Made by a program: the position numbers and the translations under genes
DNA from: an uncultured Erysipelotrichaceae bacterium
GTDB lineage: Bacteria > Bacillota_I > Bacilli_A > Erysipelotrichales > Coprobacillaceae
Direction of reading: 5' to 3'
Assembly (NCBI GenBank): GCA_900544435.1
Contig: UQVG01000011.1
Span: forward strand, 1-17,730
Length of the DNA: 17,730 bases
The notes under the pieces: generated by a model
The model's input: only the letters and a program-made list of their open reading frames with translations
Databases searched by the model: none
Told to the model about the DNA's origin: nothing
In this document: in pieces, positions 7,831 through 15,378 of the stretch
Layout of the letters: every line of letters begins with the position of its first letter
Numbering within the stretch: position 1 is the first letter of the stretch

Positions 7831-7842
7831 TTAGTACACTAA
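7831..7842. promoter_or_regulatory. MarR operator box 3, upstream of the -35 element
   Basis: TTAGTACACTAA has perfect 5-bp arms and a mismatched central pair. It starts 27 bp from box 2, upstream of the -35 element, and is six bases from the stop codon of the acyltransferase gene. A bound repressor here could also block readthrough transcription from that gene. Confidence 0.65.
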
Positions 7843-7847
7843 TTAAT

Positions 7848-8807
7848 TTATAATATCTTTCTATTTTTTAATCGATATGTAATTATACTAATTAGAAGTG
7901 TTACAAAAGTTACAACAAAAAACTTATAAAACGTATTATTAAAAACAACAAAATTACATATGATTGCTAAAACAATAGGATGTGTCATATAAATATACAT
8001 AGAAATTTTTCCTAATAATTCTGTATTAAATGAAATTCTAAATTTTTTTAAACATTCTATAAATAATAAAGGTGCACAAAAAATAAGTGAAATATAACAA
8101 TTCGCATCCTTAGGTGACATTGATTGTAAAAAATATGATTCAAAAAACAACATTATAAAACTTACAATTAACATATAAATATTGCATCTATCTTGTCTAT
8201 TTGTTTCATATATCTTCATACCGATAGAAACAAATAACAATGATTCCCCTAGCCCAGCTTGAGGCCAAGTCCATATTTGTGTATGTATTAAACTTAATTT
8301 TTGTAGATTTGTTCCTAAAAACAAACTGCTGTAGCTATCATTTGTCATTGCTACAAAATATAGAAGTAACCCAACAACTATACATATACTCATTTTATTT
8401 CTTTTCCATAAAGGTGTTACAACCACGTATGTAAGCAATAAAGATGTAATATACCAATAAGCACCTGTAATTCCTACGCTTAAGCACCTGAACAAAAGCA
8501 AAAATAAATTATTATACATTGGATAAACAAAATATCCCATAACAATGAATTCCACACCTTCATATATCAATAATAATTTAATCAATTTTAAAATGTAGTT
8601 TCTTACTGGTTTATTAGATTCTACTTTTTTAGCGTAATAGTATCCCGACGAAACGAAGAAAAACGGAACAGCAACTCTTGCTAACCCCATTGTAAAACCC
8701 ACATAGAGATCTTTTTGAAAATCCTTGAATAGCTGACAATGAATAGTGATAACAAAGATCGATAGTAAAAATTTCATAAAATCTAACAATTGATTTCTTT
8801 TTCTCAT
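7848..8807 (-). CDS. Membrane acyltransferase, acyltransferase-3 family
   Basis: A 319-residue integral membrane protein with about ten hydrophobic segments, the usual size of stand-alone acyltransferase-3 proteins. Family marks: the first helix carries a conserved histidine (FVITIHCQ, about 17-24); RVAVPFFFVSSGYYYAKK (about 44-61) is the diagnostic second segment; a late MYIYMTHP (about 269-276) is also typical. Such proteins O-acylate, often O-acetylate, cell-surface sugars, peptidoglycan, teichoic acids or secreted glycolipids; the acceptor here cannot be told. The related VanT-type membrane domain is an alternative, but no racemase domain follows. The ATG has AAGGAGAG five bases upstream. 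The gene diverges from a TetR regulator, which probably controls it. No terminator follows its stop, so transcripts may run into the marR promoter region. Confidence 0.85.
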   Translation of the reverse strand: MRKRNQLLDFMKFLLSIFVITIHCQLFKDFQKDLYVGFTMGLARVAVPFFFVSSGYYYAKKVESNKPVRNYILKLIKLLLIYEGVEFIVMGYFVYPMYNNLFLLLFRCLSVGITGAYWYITSLLLTYVVVTPLWKRNKMSICIVVGLLLYFVAMTNDSYSSLFLGTNLQKLSLIHTQIWTWPQAGLGESLLFVSIGMKIYETNRQDRCNIYMLIVSFIMLFFESYFLQSMSPKDANCYISLIFCAPLLFIECLKKFRISFNTELLGKISMYIYMTHPIVLAIICNFVVFNNTFYKFFVVTFVTLLISIITYRLKNRKIL

Positions 8808-8823
8808 AATACCTCTCCTTTTT

Positions 8824-8841
8824 AAACAACATGTGTTGTTT
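8824..8841. promoter_or_regulatory. Inverted repeat before the acyltransferase gene, probable TetR operator
   Basis: AAACAACA-TG-TGTTGTTT has perfect 8-bp arms. It lies between the putative -10 of the acyltransferase gene and its ribosome binding site. Parts recur near the tetR promoter: TTAAACAACA at 8822-8831 and again at 8909-8918, and ATGTGTTGTYTTAT at 8831-8844 and again at 8929-8942. Inferred operator of the divergent TetR protein. Confidence 0.6.
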
Positions 8842-8854
8842 TATATCTACTTTC

Positions 8855-8860
8855 ATTGTA
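8855..8860 (-). promoter_or_regulatory. Putative -10 element of the acyltransferase gene
   Basis: TACAAT on the minus strand lies 47 bases before the ATG. The -35 position (TCGTAA, 8878-8883, 17 bp away) is poor, which may mean a weak or activator-helped promoter. The inverted repeat at 8824-8841 would be just downstream of the start point. Confidence 0.4.
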
Positions 8861-8899
8861 CAATTTCTATATACCATTTACGACCACCATTTAAAAAAA

Positions 8900-8921
8900 T
8901 ACTGTTGCTTAAACAACAGTA
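8900..8921. promoter_or_regulatory. Second inverted repeat in the acyltransferase/tetR intergenic region
   Basis: TACTGTTG (8900-8907) and CAACAGTA (8914-8921) form 8-bp arms around CTTAAA. The right part repeats TTAAACAACA of the first palindrome. It lies just upstream of where the tetR -35 would be. It could be a second operator; a small hairpin with no function is the alternative. Confidence 0.5.
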
Positions 8922-8928
8922 ACTTTTT

Positions 8929-8950
8929 ATGTGTTGTCTTATTTTATAAT
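8929..8950 (+). promoter_or_regulatory. tetR -10 element with adjacent operator half-site
   Basis: A perfect TATAAT lies at 8945-8950, directly preceded by ATGTGTTGTCTTAT (8929-8942), a 13/14 match to the right half of the first palindrome. No good -35 is visible at 16-18 bp spacing. The start point would fall next to the AAGGAGG site at 8957-8963, giving a very short leader. The overlap suggests autoregulation. Confidence 0.5.
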
Positions 8951-8970
8951 CTACATAAGGAGGCTTACTG

Positions 8971-9528
8971 ATGGCTAAAGATCGTCGTTACCAAAAAACA
9001 AAAAATGCAATCTACAAAACTTTTGTAAAATTATTAACTGAAAAAGAATTAAACAAAATTTCTGTAAAAGAAATAACTGATTTAGCTAATATTAATAGAG
9101 CAACATTTTATAGTCATTATAAAGATATTTATGATTTATATGACGCATATGAAAAAGATATTTTTAATGGTCTCATCGATTTATTAAATAAAGATATTGA
9201 TTACATAGAAATCTACGACCTACTTCTCAATTGTATTATTGATAATAAACAGTTATGTGAAATGATTTTTTCAAGAAAAAATTCCTTATTTTATAAATTG
9301 CAAGAATTTTTTATTAACGAATATCAAACAACTTGGTCTAAAAAATATCATTTATCTCAAATTTCATTAGAGATAGAATACTTATCAAGATACTGTGTAC
9401 AAGGGGCTTTTTCTATGATTGATTACTGGATTAAAACTAATTTTTCATACCCTATTGACCAACTAAAAGAAATGATTTCAGAGTTAGAAGAATCAATCAT
9501 TCATTATTCATTAAAAAAAGGACATTAA
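8971..9528 (+). CDS. TetR/AcrR-family regulator
   Basis: A 185-residue regulator. The N-terminal helix-turn-helix is well conserved: residues 31-50 (SVKEITDLANINRATFYSHY) match the family's recognition region, preceded by a helix with the usual TKNAIYKTFVKLL. The C-terminal ligand domain (about 60-180) is helical and not assignable to a known sensor. It is transcribed away from the membrane acyltransferase gene, with repeated palindromic elements in the shared 163-bp region, so repression of both genes is the likely role. AAGGAGG is seven bases before the ATG. The stop overlaps the convergent proA stop by 3 bp inside a shared terminator hairpin. Confidence 0.88.
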   Translation: MAKDRRYQKTKNAIYKTFVKLLTEKELNKISVKEITDLANINRATFYSHYKDIYDLYDAYEKDIFNGLIDLLNKDIDYIEIYDLLLNCIIDNKQLCEMIFSRKNSLFYKLQEFFINEYQTTWSKKYHLSQISLEIEYLSRYCVQGAFSMIDYWIKTNFSYPIDQLKEMISELEESIIHYSLKKGH

Positions 9529-9546
9529 CTTCTAGTTTGTCCTTTT
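9513..9546. terminator. Bidirectional terminator between tetR and proA
   Basis: AAAAGGACA (9516-9524) pairs with TGTCCTTTT (9538-9546); AACT/AGTT inside extends the stem past a two-base bulge. Both stop codons (9526-9528 plus, 9525-9527 minus) lie in it. The T run is better on the minus strand (T7 after the stem), so it should end proBA transcripts more efficiently than tetR transcripts. Confidence 0.75.
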
Positions 9547-10754
9547 CCATAAATCATATATTTTGTAGATGTAATTTCCTGTAAACCAAGTGGTCCTCTG
9601 GCATGAAGCTTTTGTGTAGAAATACCAACTTCTGCACCAAAACCAAACTCTCCTCCATCACTAAAACGTGTAGAAGCATTATGATAAACACAAGCCGAAT
9701 CTAAAGACTCCATGAAATATTTTGCTGTTTCTTTATTTTCGGTAATAATCGATTCTGAATGTTTTGTTGAATAGTTATAAATATGTTCAATTGCTTCTTC
9801 AATATCATCTACAACTTTTATATTACAAATATAATCATCATATTCTGTAGCATAATTTTTTTCAGTAGCTTCTAGACAATCTATGATTTTTCTTGTTTTT
9901 TCATCACCATAGATTTGTACATTTTTAAATATTTCTTGAAGTTTTGGTAAGAATTCTGGTGCTACTTTTTGATGAACAAGAATCGTTTCAATTGCATTAC
10001 ATACAGATGGTCTTTGAATTTTTGCGTTTTTTGCGATTTCTAAAGCCATATCAAGATTGGCTTCTTGATCAACATAAAGATGACAAATTCCTGCTCCTGT
10101 TTCAATTACTGGAACAGTTGCATTTTTAACAACATATTGAATAAGCCCTGCACTTCCACGAGGAATAATGACATCTACATAATCATGGGCTTGAATTAAA
10201 TCTAAAGTTTCTTCATGTTTTTTTGTTTCAATAAGAGTAACTGTATGTGCTGGTAAAACATCTTGAATGGCCTCATTTATAATTTGAACTAAGATGCGAT
10301 TTGAATGAATTGCTTCTTTACCGCCTTTTAAAACACAAACATTATTGGTTTTAATACATAAACTGGCAATATCTACTGTTACATTAGGTCTTGATTCATA
10401 AATTACACCAATCACTCCTAAAGGAATTCTAATTTGTTGAATCACTAAACCATTGGGTCTTTTAATTTCTCTTACAAGCGTTCCAATCGGATCTTGTAAA
10501 TCAATTACTTTTAAAATATCTTTTGCCATCGCTTCAATACGTTCTTTATTTAATAATAAACGATCAACCATTGATTCTTTAATACCATTATTTTTAGCTT
10601 CTGCAATATCTTTTTGATTTTCTTGAATAATCAATTCACTTTTTTGAATTAATGCCTCAGAAATATTTTTTAAAGCTTTATTTTTTACCTCTGGTTTAAC
10701 ATTTTGCATAAAACGGCATGCTTTTTTAGCTTCTTTAAGTTGTTCCTTAATCAT
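9525..10754 (-). CDS. proA: Gamma-glutamyl phosphate reductase
   Basis: Second step of proline synthesis: NADPH-dependent reduction of gamma-glutamyl phosphate to glutamate semialdehyde in the cytoplasm. The 409 residues match the family length. The aldehyde-dehydrogenase-like fold is clear: PLGVIGVIYESRPNVTVD (111-128), VLKGGKEAIHSN (141-152), and the catalytic cysteine in RPSVCNAIET (Cys252). The C-terminal part with FGFGAEVGISTQKLHARGP is diagnostic of ProA. The start is four bases after the proB stop, with its AAGGGG site overlapping the end of proB, so translation is coupled. No proC lies in the window; semialdehyde cyclises spontaneously and needs a reductase encoded elsewhere. Confidence 0.97.
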   Translation of the reverse strand: MIKEQLKEAKKACRFMQNVKPEVKNKALKNISEALIQKSELIIQENQKDIAEAKNNGIKESMVDRLLLNKERIEAMAKDILKVIDLQDPIGTLVREIKRPNGLVIQQIRIPLGVIGVIYESRPNVTVDIASLCIKTNNVCVLKGGKEAIHSNRILVQIINEAIQDVLPAHTVTLIETKKHEETLDLIQAHDYVDVIIPRGSAGLIQYVVKNATVPVIETGAGICHLYVDQEANLDMALEIAKNAKIQRPSVCNAIETILVHQKVAPEFLPKLQEIFKNVQIYGDEKTRKIIDCLEATEKNYATEYDDYICNIKVVDDIEEAIEHIYNYSTKHSESIITENKETAKYFMESLDSACVYHNASTRFSDGGEFGFGAEVGISTQKLHARGPLGLQEITSTKYMIYGKGQTRS

Positions 10755-10758
10755 AATT

Positions 10759-11880
10759 TCACCCCTTATTAATGACTAGATTATCTGCATGAATGACTTC
10801 ATCATAATCTTTATAATGTAAAATACTTTCTATTTCATTACTATGATGATCTTTAATCAATTTTAACTCATCACTTGAATAATTCGTAATACCTCTTGCT
10901 ATTAACTGTCCTTTAAAAGAAAGAACATCAATGACACTACCTTGCATAAATGAACCTTCAACTTCTTTGATTCCTTTAGGTAGTAAACTTGTATGTGTTT
11001 TTAAAGCCTCACATGCACCATCATCAACAATGACCTTTCCTTTAGGAGAACTTCGATACATGATCCAATGATCTCTAGCACTTAAAGTACGACCAGCTTT
11101 TCCACTAAAATACGTTCCAATTTGTTTTCCTTCTAATAAATCAATAAGAGCTGTTTCATTGTTGCCATTAACAATGGCCATATCTCCTCCATAATCATTA
11201 ACGATTTTTGCAGCACGCAATTTTGTTACCATCCCACCTGTACCAAATTGACTACTTGAATCTTTCGCAAAGTTCATAATTTTATCATCCACAAGTTCAA
11301 TATCACTTAATAATTGAGCATCAGGATTAGTATGTGGATTATCATTATAAAGTCCATCAATATCTGAAACTAAAACAAGTAATTGTGCATCCACAATAGG
11401 TAATAGTAAGGCAGATAATGTATCATTATCTCCTACTTTGATTTCATCTACCGCTAATGTATCATTTTCATTAATAATAGGAATCACATCATAATCTAAA
11501 ATAGAAGATAAAGCATAACTTAAATTCATCAAACGTTTACGATGATCAAAATCATCATGATTTAATAATATTTGAGCACATTTTAAATGAAACAAAGAAA
11601 ATAAATCTTCATAGATTTGCATTAAATGTGCTTGTCCAATCGCCGCAAGTGCTTGTTTTTTAGAAATTTCTTTTGGCTTTTCTTTTAAATTTAAAACACC
11701 CATTCCTGAAGAAATAGCTCCTGATGAAACAAGTGTCACTTTTAGACCTTTTCTTTTTAAAACTGCTATTTGTTGGATAAGTTTTAAAATTCTTTCTTTA
11801 TCCAATTGTCCATCTTCGTTACATAAAGAAGTAGAACCTATTTTTATAATAACATGTTTGACATGTTCTAGATTTCTCAT
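10759..11880 (-). CDS. proB: Glutamate 5-kinase
   Basis: First step of proline synthesis: ATP-dependent phosphorylation of glutamate. The protein has 373 residues, the full two-domain form. An amino-acid-kinase domain (about 5-260) shows IKIGSTSL (12-19), VSSGAISSGMG (51-61), INENDTLA (136-143) and the diagnostic FGTGGMVTKLRAAKI (212-226). A C-terminal PUA domain (about 279-355) begins at KGKVIVDDGA. In family members the kinase domain is the site of proline feedback inhibition; nothing in this sequence suggests that has been lost. It is first in the proBA operon, behind a clear sigma-A promoter whose leader is only about 20 bases, leaving no room for a T-box or other riboswitch. Confidence 0.97.
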   Translation of the reverse strand: MRNLEHVKHVIIKIGSTSLCNEDGQLDKERILKLIQQIAVLKRKGLKVTLVSSGAISSGMGVLNLKEKPKEISKKQALAAIGQAHLMQIYEDLFSLFHLKCAQILLNHDDFDHRKRLMNLSYALSSILDYDVIPIINENDTLAVDEIKVGDNDTLSALLLPIVDAQLLVLVSDIDGLYNDNPHTNPDAQLLSDIELVDDKIMNFAKDSSSQFGTGGMVTKLRAAKIVNDYGGDMAIVNGNNETALIDLLEGKQIGTYFSGKAGRTLSARDHWIMYRSSPKGKVIVDDGACEALKTHTSLLPKGIKEVEGSFMQGSVIDVLSFKGQLIARGITNYSSDELKLIKDHHSNEIESILHYKDYDEVIHADNLVINKG

Positions 11881-11907
11881 ATTTACACCTACTTTTCATT
11901 TTTCCTT

Positions 11908-11936
11908 ATTATACAGAAAAGATAAGCGATTGACAA
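11908..11936 (-). promoter_or_regulatory. Sigma-A promoter of proBA
   Basis: On the minus strand TTGTCA (11931-11936) and TATAAT (11908-11913) are 17 bp apart, 28 bases upstream of the proB ATG. The implied start point near 11901 leaves a leader of about 20 bases. The -35 hexamer overlaps a TTGACA on the plus strand. Confidence 0.85.
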
Positions 11937-11957
11937 CAAATGAATACATCTGATATT
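11930..11957 (+). promoter_or_regulatory. Possible asnA promoter sharing its -35 with proBA
   Basis: TTGACA (11930-11935) is perfect, but the -10 at 16 bp spacing is only GATATT (11952-11957), four of six matches. Alternative -10 sequences are TATAAT at 11971-11976 and TAAAAT near 12013, both without a good -35. Transcription from here would give a leader of about 85 bases containing a weak imperfect hairpin around ATCTTTAGAT (11998-12007). Confidence 0.35.
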
Positions 11958-12048
11958 TTTTTATATGAATTATAATTTTTTATTATTATCTTTCATATCT
12001 TTAGATAAATGATAAAATAATACATATTATTAAGGGGGAAAAATTAAA

Positions 12049-13056
12049 ATGAATCTCATCATTCCAGAAAAATATGATCCTGTGTTATCTTTAAGACAAA
12101 CACAAGAAGCAATTAAATACATTCGAGATACATTTCAAAAAGAATTTGGAAGAGCTTTAATGTTAGAAAGAATTTCAGCACCTCTTTTTGTTCAAAAAAG
12201 CAGTGGTTTAAATGATAACTTAAATGGTGTTGAAAAACCTGTTTCATTCCAAATTGATTGTTTTGAAAATGATGATATCGAAGTTGTTCATTCTCTTGCT
12301 AAATGGAAAAGAATGGCACTTAAAAAATATGGTTTTGGTGTTCGTGAAGGACTTTATACAAATATGAATGCCATCAGAAAAGATGAAGAAGTTGATAACT
12401 TACATTCTTATTATGTAGATCAATGGGATTGGGAACGAGTTATTGAAAAAGAAGATCGTAATATTACAACATTAAAAAATCATGTTAACAAAATATTCAA
12501 AGTTATTAAACATATGGAACATGAAGTTTGGTATAAATATCCTCATGTTGTGAACCGTTTACCTGATCGTGTACATTTTATTACTGCACAAGAATTAGAA
12601 AATCAATATCCTGATTTATCATCTAAAGAAAGAGAAAATAAAGCATGTAAAGAACTTGGATGTGTCTTTGTTATGCAAATTGGTGATATTTTACAAAGCG
12701 GTCAAAAACATGACGGACGTGCACCAGATTATGATGATTGGAAATTAAATGGTGACTTATTATTTTGGTATGAACCATTACAATGTGCATTAGAAATTTC
12801 ATCTATGGGAATCCGTGTTGATGAAAATTCTTTAGTTGAACAATTAAAGAAAGAAAACTGTGAAGATCGTTTAAATCTTCCATATCATCAAGCCATTATC
12901 AATAAAGAATTACCTTACACTATCGGTGGTGGTATTGGTCAATCAAGACTTTGCATGTTACTTTTAAATCGTGCTCATATCGGTGAAGTACAAGCAAGTA
13001 TTTGGCCTCAAGAAATGATTGATGAATGTGAAAAAAATAATATTCATTTATTATAA
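12049..13056 (+). CDS. asnA: Aspartate-ammonia ligase (asparagine synthetase A)
   Basis: Makes asparagine from aspartate, ammonia and ATP (to AMP and pyrophosphate) in the cytoplasm; the fold is related to class II aminoacyl-tRNA synthetases. The 335 residues match the family (about 330). Diagnostic blocks: [17 protein letters not shown] (51-67); the stretch [20 protein letters not shown] in the second half, with the dimer and substrate contacts; ISSMGIRVD; and the C-terminal GGGIGQSRL, the ATP-binding motif 3 arginine segment. AAGGGGG lies ten bases before the ATG. It is a single-gene unit that diverges from proBA and ends in a bidirectional hairpin against relA. I found no T-box structure upstream although some bacilli regulate asparagine genes that way. 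Confidence 0.97.
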   Translation: MNLIIPEKYDPVLSLRQTQEAIKYIRDTFQKEFGRALMLERISAPLFVQKSSGLNDNLNGVEKPVSFQIDCFENDDIEVVHSLAKWKRMALKKYGFGVREGLYTNMNAIRKDEEVDNLHSYYVDQWDWERVIEKEDRNITTLKNHVNKIFKVIKHMEHEVWYKYPHVVNRLPDRVHFITAQELENQYPDLSSKERENKACKELGCVFVMQIGDILQSGQKHDGRAPDYDDWKLNGDLLFWYEPLQCALEISSMGIRVDENSLVEQLKKENCEDRLNLPYHQAIINKELPYTIGGGIGQSRLCMLLLNRAHIGEVQASIWPQEMIDECEKNNIHLL

Positions 13057-13083
13057 AAAGTCTATTCAAACGATAGACTTTTT
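13055..13083. terminator. Bidirectional terminator between asnA and relA
   Basis: AAAAAGTCTAT (13055-13065) pairs with ATAGACTTTTT (13073-13083): an 11-bp stem with a 7-nt loop and an A run before and a T run after. It therefore works in both directions. It begins on the asnA TAA stop (13054-13056). Confidence 0.85.
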
Positions 13084-13091
13084 GTTTACTG

Positions 13092-13122
13092 AAAAGAGTT
13101 ATCTTTAGTGGATAACTCTTTT
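13092..13122 (-). terminator. Hairpin carrying the relA stop codon in its loop
   Basis: AAAAGAGTTATC (13092-13103) and GATAACTCTTTT (13111-13122) form a perfect 12-bp stem. The relA TAA stop (13105-13107) is in the 7-nt loop. The T run on the minus strand is short (TTTT then CAG), so it may act with the next hairpin downstream (13055-13083) as a tandem terminator, or protect the mRNA end. Confidence 0.7.
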
Positions 13123-15333
13123 AATGTCATATATTCCTTGAATACGTTCAAGATTAGCAATTGCACGATTTAAATGTTCAGCATCATCAACACCAATCTT
13201 TAATTTAATTAAAGCTCTACCATCATCTGATGCATCTGCATGAATATTTAAAATATTGATTTTCATTTGTCCTAAAACCGTAATAATATCATTTAATAAA
13301 TTTGTACGATCTAAGCCATCAATTTGTAAATCAGCATCAAATTTCAAATTAGAAAGTGATGCAAAATCCCAATAAACATCAATTAAACGGCTTTGAATTT
13401 CTTTTTGTTTAATATTTGGACAATCCACACGATGAACTTTGATTCCTTGTCCTTGAGAAACATAACCAGTAATTTGATCTCCAGGAATTGGATTACAACA
13501 TTTAGAAAGTTGAATCTTTAATCCTGAAACACCTTTAACAACAACTCCATTATTAGATGTTGTCTTTTCTAATTTTTCTCTTTGTTCATTATTTCTTTGT
13601 AAGATTTTAGATAAGTTATCAAAGAAACCTGTTTTCTTTGGATTTACTTTTTCTAAAAGTGTTGCTACTGAAAGATTTTTCTTTCCAATAAAATAGAAAA
13701 TATCATCTAAACTTCTTGCTCCAAAAGCTCCTAAATACGTTTTATAAGTTTCTGGATCCAAAAATTTCTTTTCATCAAGTCCACGTTTTTTGATTTCATC
13801 TTTTAAGATTTTTTTACCATCTTCAATTGTATCTTTTTTCGTTTCTGCTTCTTTTTTTGCTAAGAATGTACGAATTTTATTACGTGCCCCTGCTGTTCTT
13901 ACAAATTTCAACCAATCTTCACTTGGTCCAGCAGATTGTTTGTTGGTTTTAATTTCACAAACATCACCTGTATTTAATTTTGTATCAATAGGTACCATGA
14001 CATTATTAACAATAGCCCCAACAGTATGATGTCCTACTTCTGTATGAATACGGTAAGCAAAATCAACTGGTGTTGATCCATTAGGAAGTTCAACAATCTT
14101 TCCTTGTGGTGTTAAAACATAAACATTCGCTTCAAAGATATCACGAGAAATTGAGTCATAATATTCTTTGGCATCGCCATCTTTGATATCATCTGACAAA
14201 GAAATAAATTCTCGTAACCATTGAAGTTTTTCTCCAATTTCTTTTTGTTCCGCTTTGGCAGAATAACCTTTGCCTTCTTTATAACGCCAATGAGCAGCAA
14301 CCCCAAGTTCAGCAAGCTCATCCATTTCTTCAGTACGAATTTGGATTTCAAAAGTATTTCCATCTTCGCCAATAACAGAAGTATGAAGTGATTGATACAT
14401 ATTTGGTTTAGGCATAGCAATATAATCTTTAAAACGTCCTGGAATTGGACGATAATGATCATGAATCAATCCTAAAACACTATAACAATCAAGTTTATTT
14501 TGTAAAATAATACGGAGTGCATAAAGATCATAAAGTTCATCAAAACGTTTATGTTTTTTAAACATTTTCTTATAAATACTATAAATAGATTTCGCACGAC
14601 CTAAAATACGATATTGATAATGATTTTCCTTTAATAAATTTTCAACTTCTTCCATCATCTTCGCCACAGATTCTTTACGTTCATCTTGTTTTGTTTGAAG
14701 AAGTCGCGCAATATCATGATAAGCAATTGGATCTAAATAAGATAATGAAAGATCTTCCAACTCTGTTTTAATATCACTTAGCCCTAAACGGTGAGCAATT
14801 GGTGTATAAACTTCTAAAGTTTCTTGAGAAATACGTTTTTGTTTTTCTGGGGGCATAAATTGTAATGTACGCATATTATGCAAACGATCGGCAAATTTAA
14901 TTAAGATAACACGTATATCTTTAGCCATTGCGATATAGATTTTACGATGATTTTCAGCATAAACATCTGCTTCATCTTTAAATGGCATTTTAGAAATTTT
15001 AGTAACACCTTCAACAAGGGTCGTTACTTCTTCTCCAAATTCTTTGATCATTTCTTCACGCGATACATTGCAATCTTCCATGACATCATGTAAAAGACCA
15101 GCTGTAATTGTAAGTGGTCCTGTTTGTAATGTTGATAAAATATAAGCAACCCAAATCAAATGAATCGTATAAGGTTCTCCACTTTTTCGTTTTTGTCCTT
15201 CGTGTTTAACCATGATGTAATCATAAGCTTTTTTAATAAGCTTCATATCATCTTCATTGGTAATATAGCGTCTACATGATTCATAGACATCTTCTATAGT
15301 GACTTTATCTCCAGCTTTTTTAAACTCTTTCAT
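13105..15333 (-). CDS. relA: Bifunctional (p)ppGpp synthetase/hydrolase (Rel)
   Basis: Stringent-response enzyme of 742 residues, the normal long RSH form. The N-terminal HD hydrolase domain has H44, H82-D83 and E86-D87 (LLHDVMED) plus ADRLHNMRTL (148-157). The synthetase domain follows with YDLYALRIIL (268-277), the RFKD motif (300-303), MYQSLHTSV and FEIQIRT (328-334). RXKD, not EXDD, is the form seen in bifunctional Rel/SpoT enzymes, so both making and breaking (p)ppGpp are expected. A TGS domain (about 402-463) and a C-terminal ACT domain (about 668-740) sense the ribosome and amino-acid state in family members. GAGGGGG lies eight bases before the ATG. It follows apt, as in Bacillus; a GNRA-loop hairpin stands between them. 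D-Tyr-tRNA deacylase, which often follows relA, is absent here. Confidence 0.97.
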   Translation of the reverse strand: MKEFKKAGDKVTIEDVYESCRRYITNEDDMKLIKKAYDYIMVKHEGQKRKSGEPYTIHLIWVAYILSTLQTGPLTITAGLLHDVMEDCNVSREEMIKEFGEEVTTLVEGVTKISKMPFKDEADVYAENHRKIYIAMAKDIRVILIKFADRLHNMRTLQFMPPEKQKRISQETLEVYTPIAHRLGLSDIKTELEDLSLSYLDPIAYHDIARLLQTKQDERKESVAKMMEEVENLLKENHYQYRILGRAKSIYSIYKKMFKKHKRFDELYDLYALRIILQNKLDCYSVLGLIHDHYRPIPGRFKDYIAMPKPNMYQSLHTSVIGEDGNTFEIQIRTEEMDELAELGVAAHWRYKEGKGYSAKAEQKEIGEKLQWLREFISLSDDIKDGDAKEYYDSISRDIFEANVYVLTPQGKIVELPNGSTPVDFAYRIHTEVGHHTVGAIVNNVMVPIDTKLNTGDVCEIKTNKQSAGPSEDWLKFVRTAGARNKIRTFLAKKEAETKKDTIEDGKKILKDEIKKRGLDEKKFLDPETYKTYLGAFGARSLDDIFYFIGKKNLSVATLLEKVNPKKTGFFDNLSKILQRNNEQREKLEKTTSNNGVVVKGVSGLKIQLSKCCNPIPGDQITGYVSQGQGIKVHRVDCPNIKQKEIQSRLIDVYWDFASLSNLKFDADLQIDGLDRTNLLNDIITVLGQMKINILNIHADASDDGRALIKLKIGVDDAEHLNRAIANLERIQGIYDIKRVIH

Positions 15334-15352
15334 ATTATAACCCCCTCATATG

Positions 15353-15378
15353 ATAAAAGAGAGTTTCCTCTCTTTTAT
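15353..15378 (-). terminator. Hairpin between apt and relA
   Basis: ATAAAAGAGAG (15353-15363) pairs with CTCTCTTTTAT (15368-15378): an 11-bp stem. Read as minus-strand RNA the loop is GAAA closed by G-C, a GNRA tetraloop. It starts at the base after the apt TAA stop (15379-15381). The T run is interrupted (TTTTAT), so it is a weak terminator, an attenuator, or an RNA-stability element rather than a full stop. Confidence 0.6.

Noticed and set aside
8629..8877. An 82-codon minus-strand open frame overlapping the start of the acyltransferase gene
   Set aside because: It is in another frame of a well-supported membrane protein with a good ribosome binding site; its own sequence has no domain character and no ribosome binding site.
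11938..11975. Short open frame (MNTSDIFLYEL) upstream of asnA as a possible leader peptide
   Set aside because: It has one Asn only, no ribosome binding site and no terminator/antiterminator pair after it.
11881..12048. A T-box or other riboswitch for asnA or proBA
   Set aside because: The proB leader is only about 20 bases, and the asnA side lacks a T-box sequence and a terminator hairpin.
14112..14462. A 116-codon minus-strand open frame inside relA
   Set aside because: It is an alternative frame of the relA coding sequence with no recognisable protein features.
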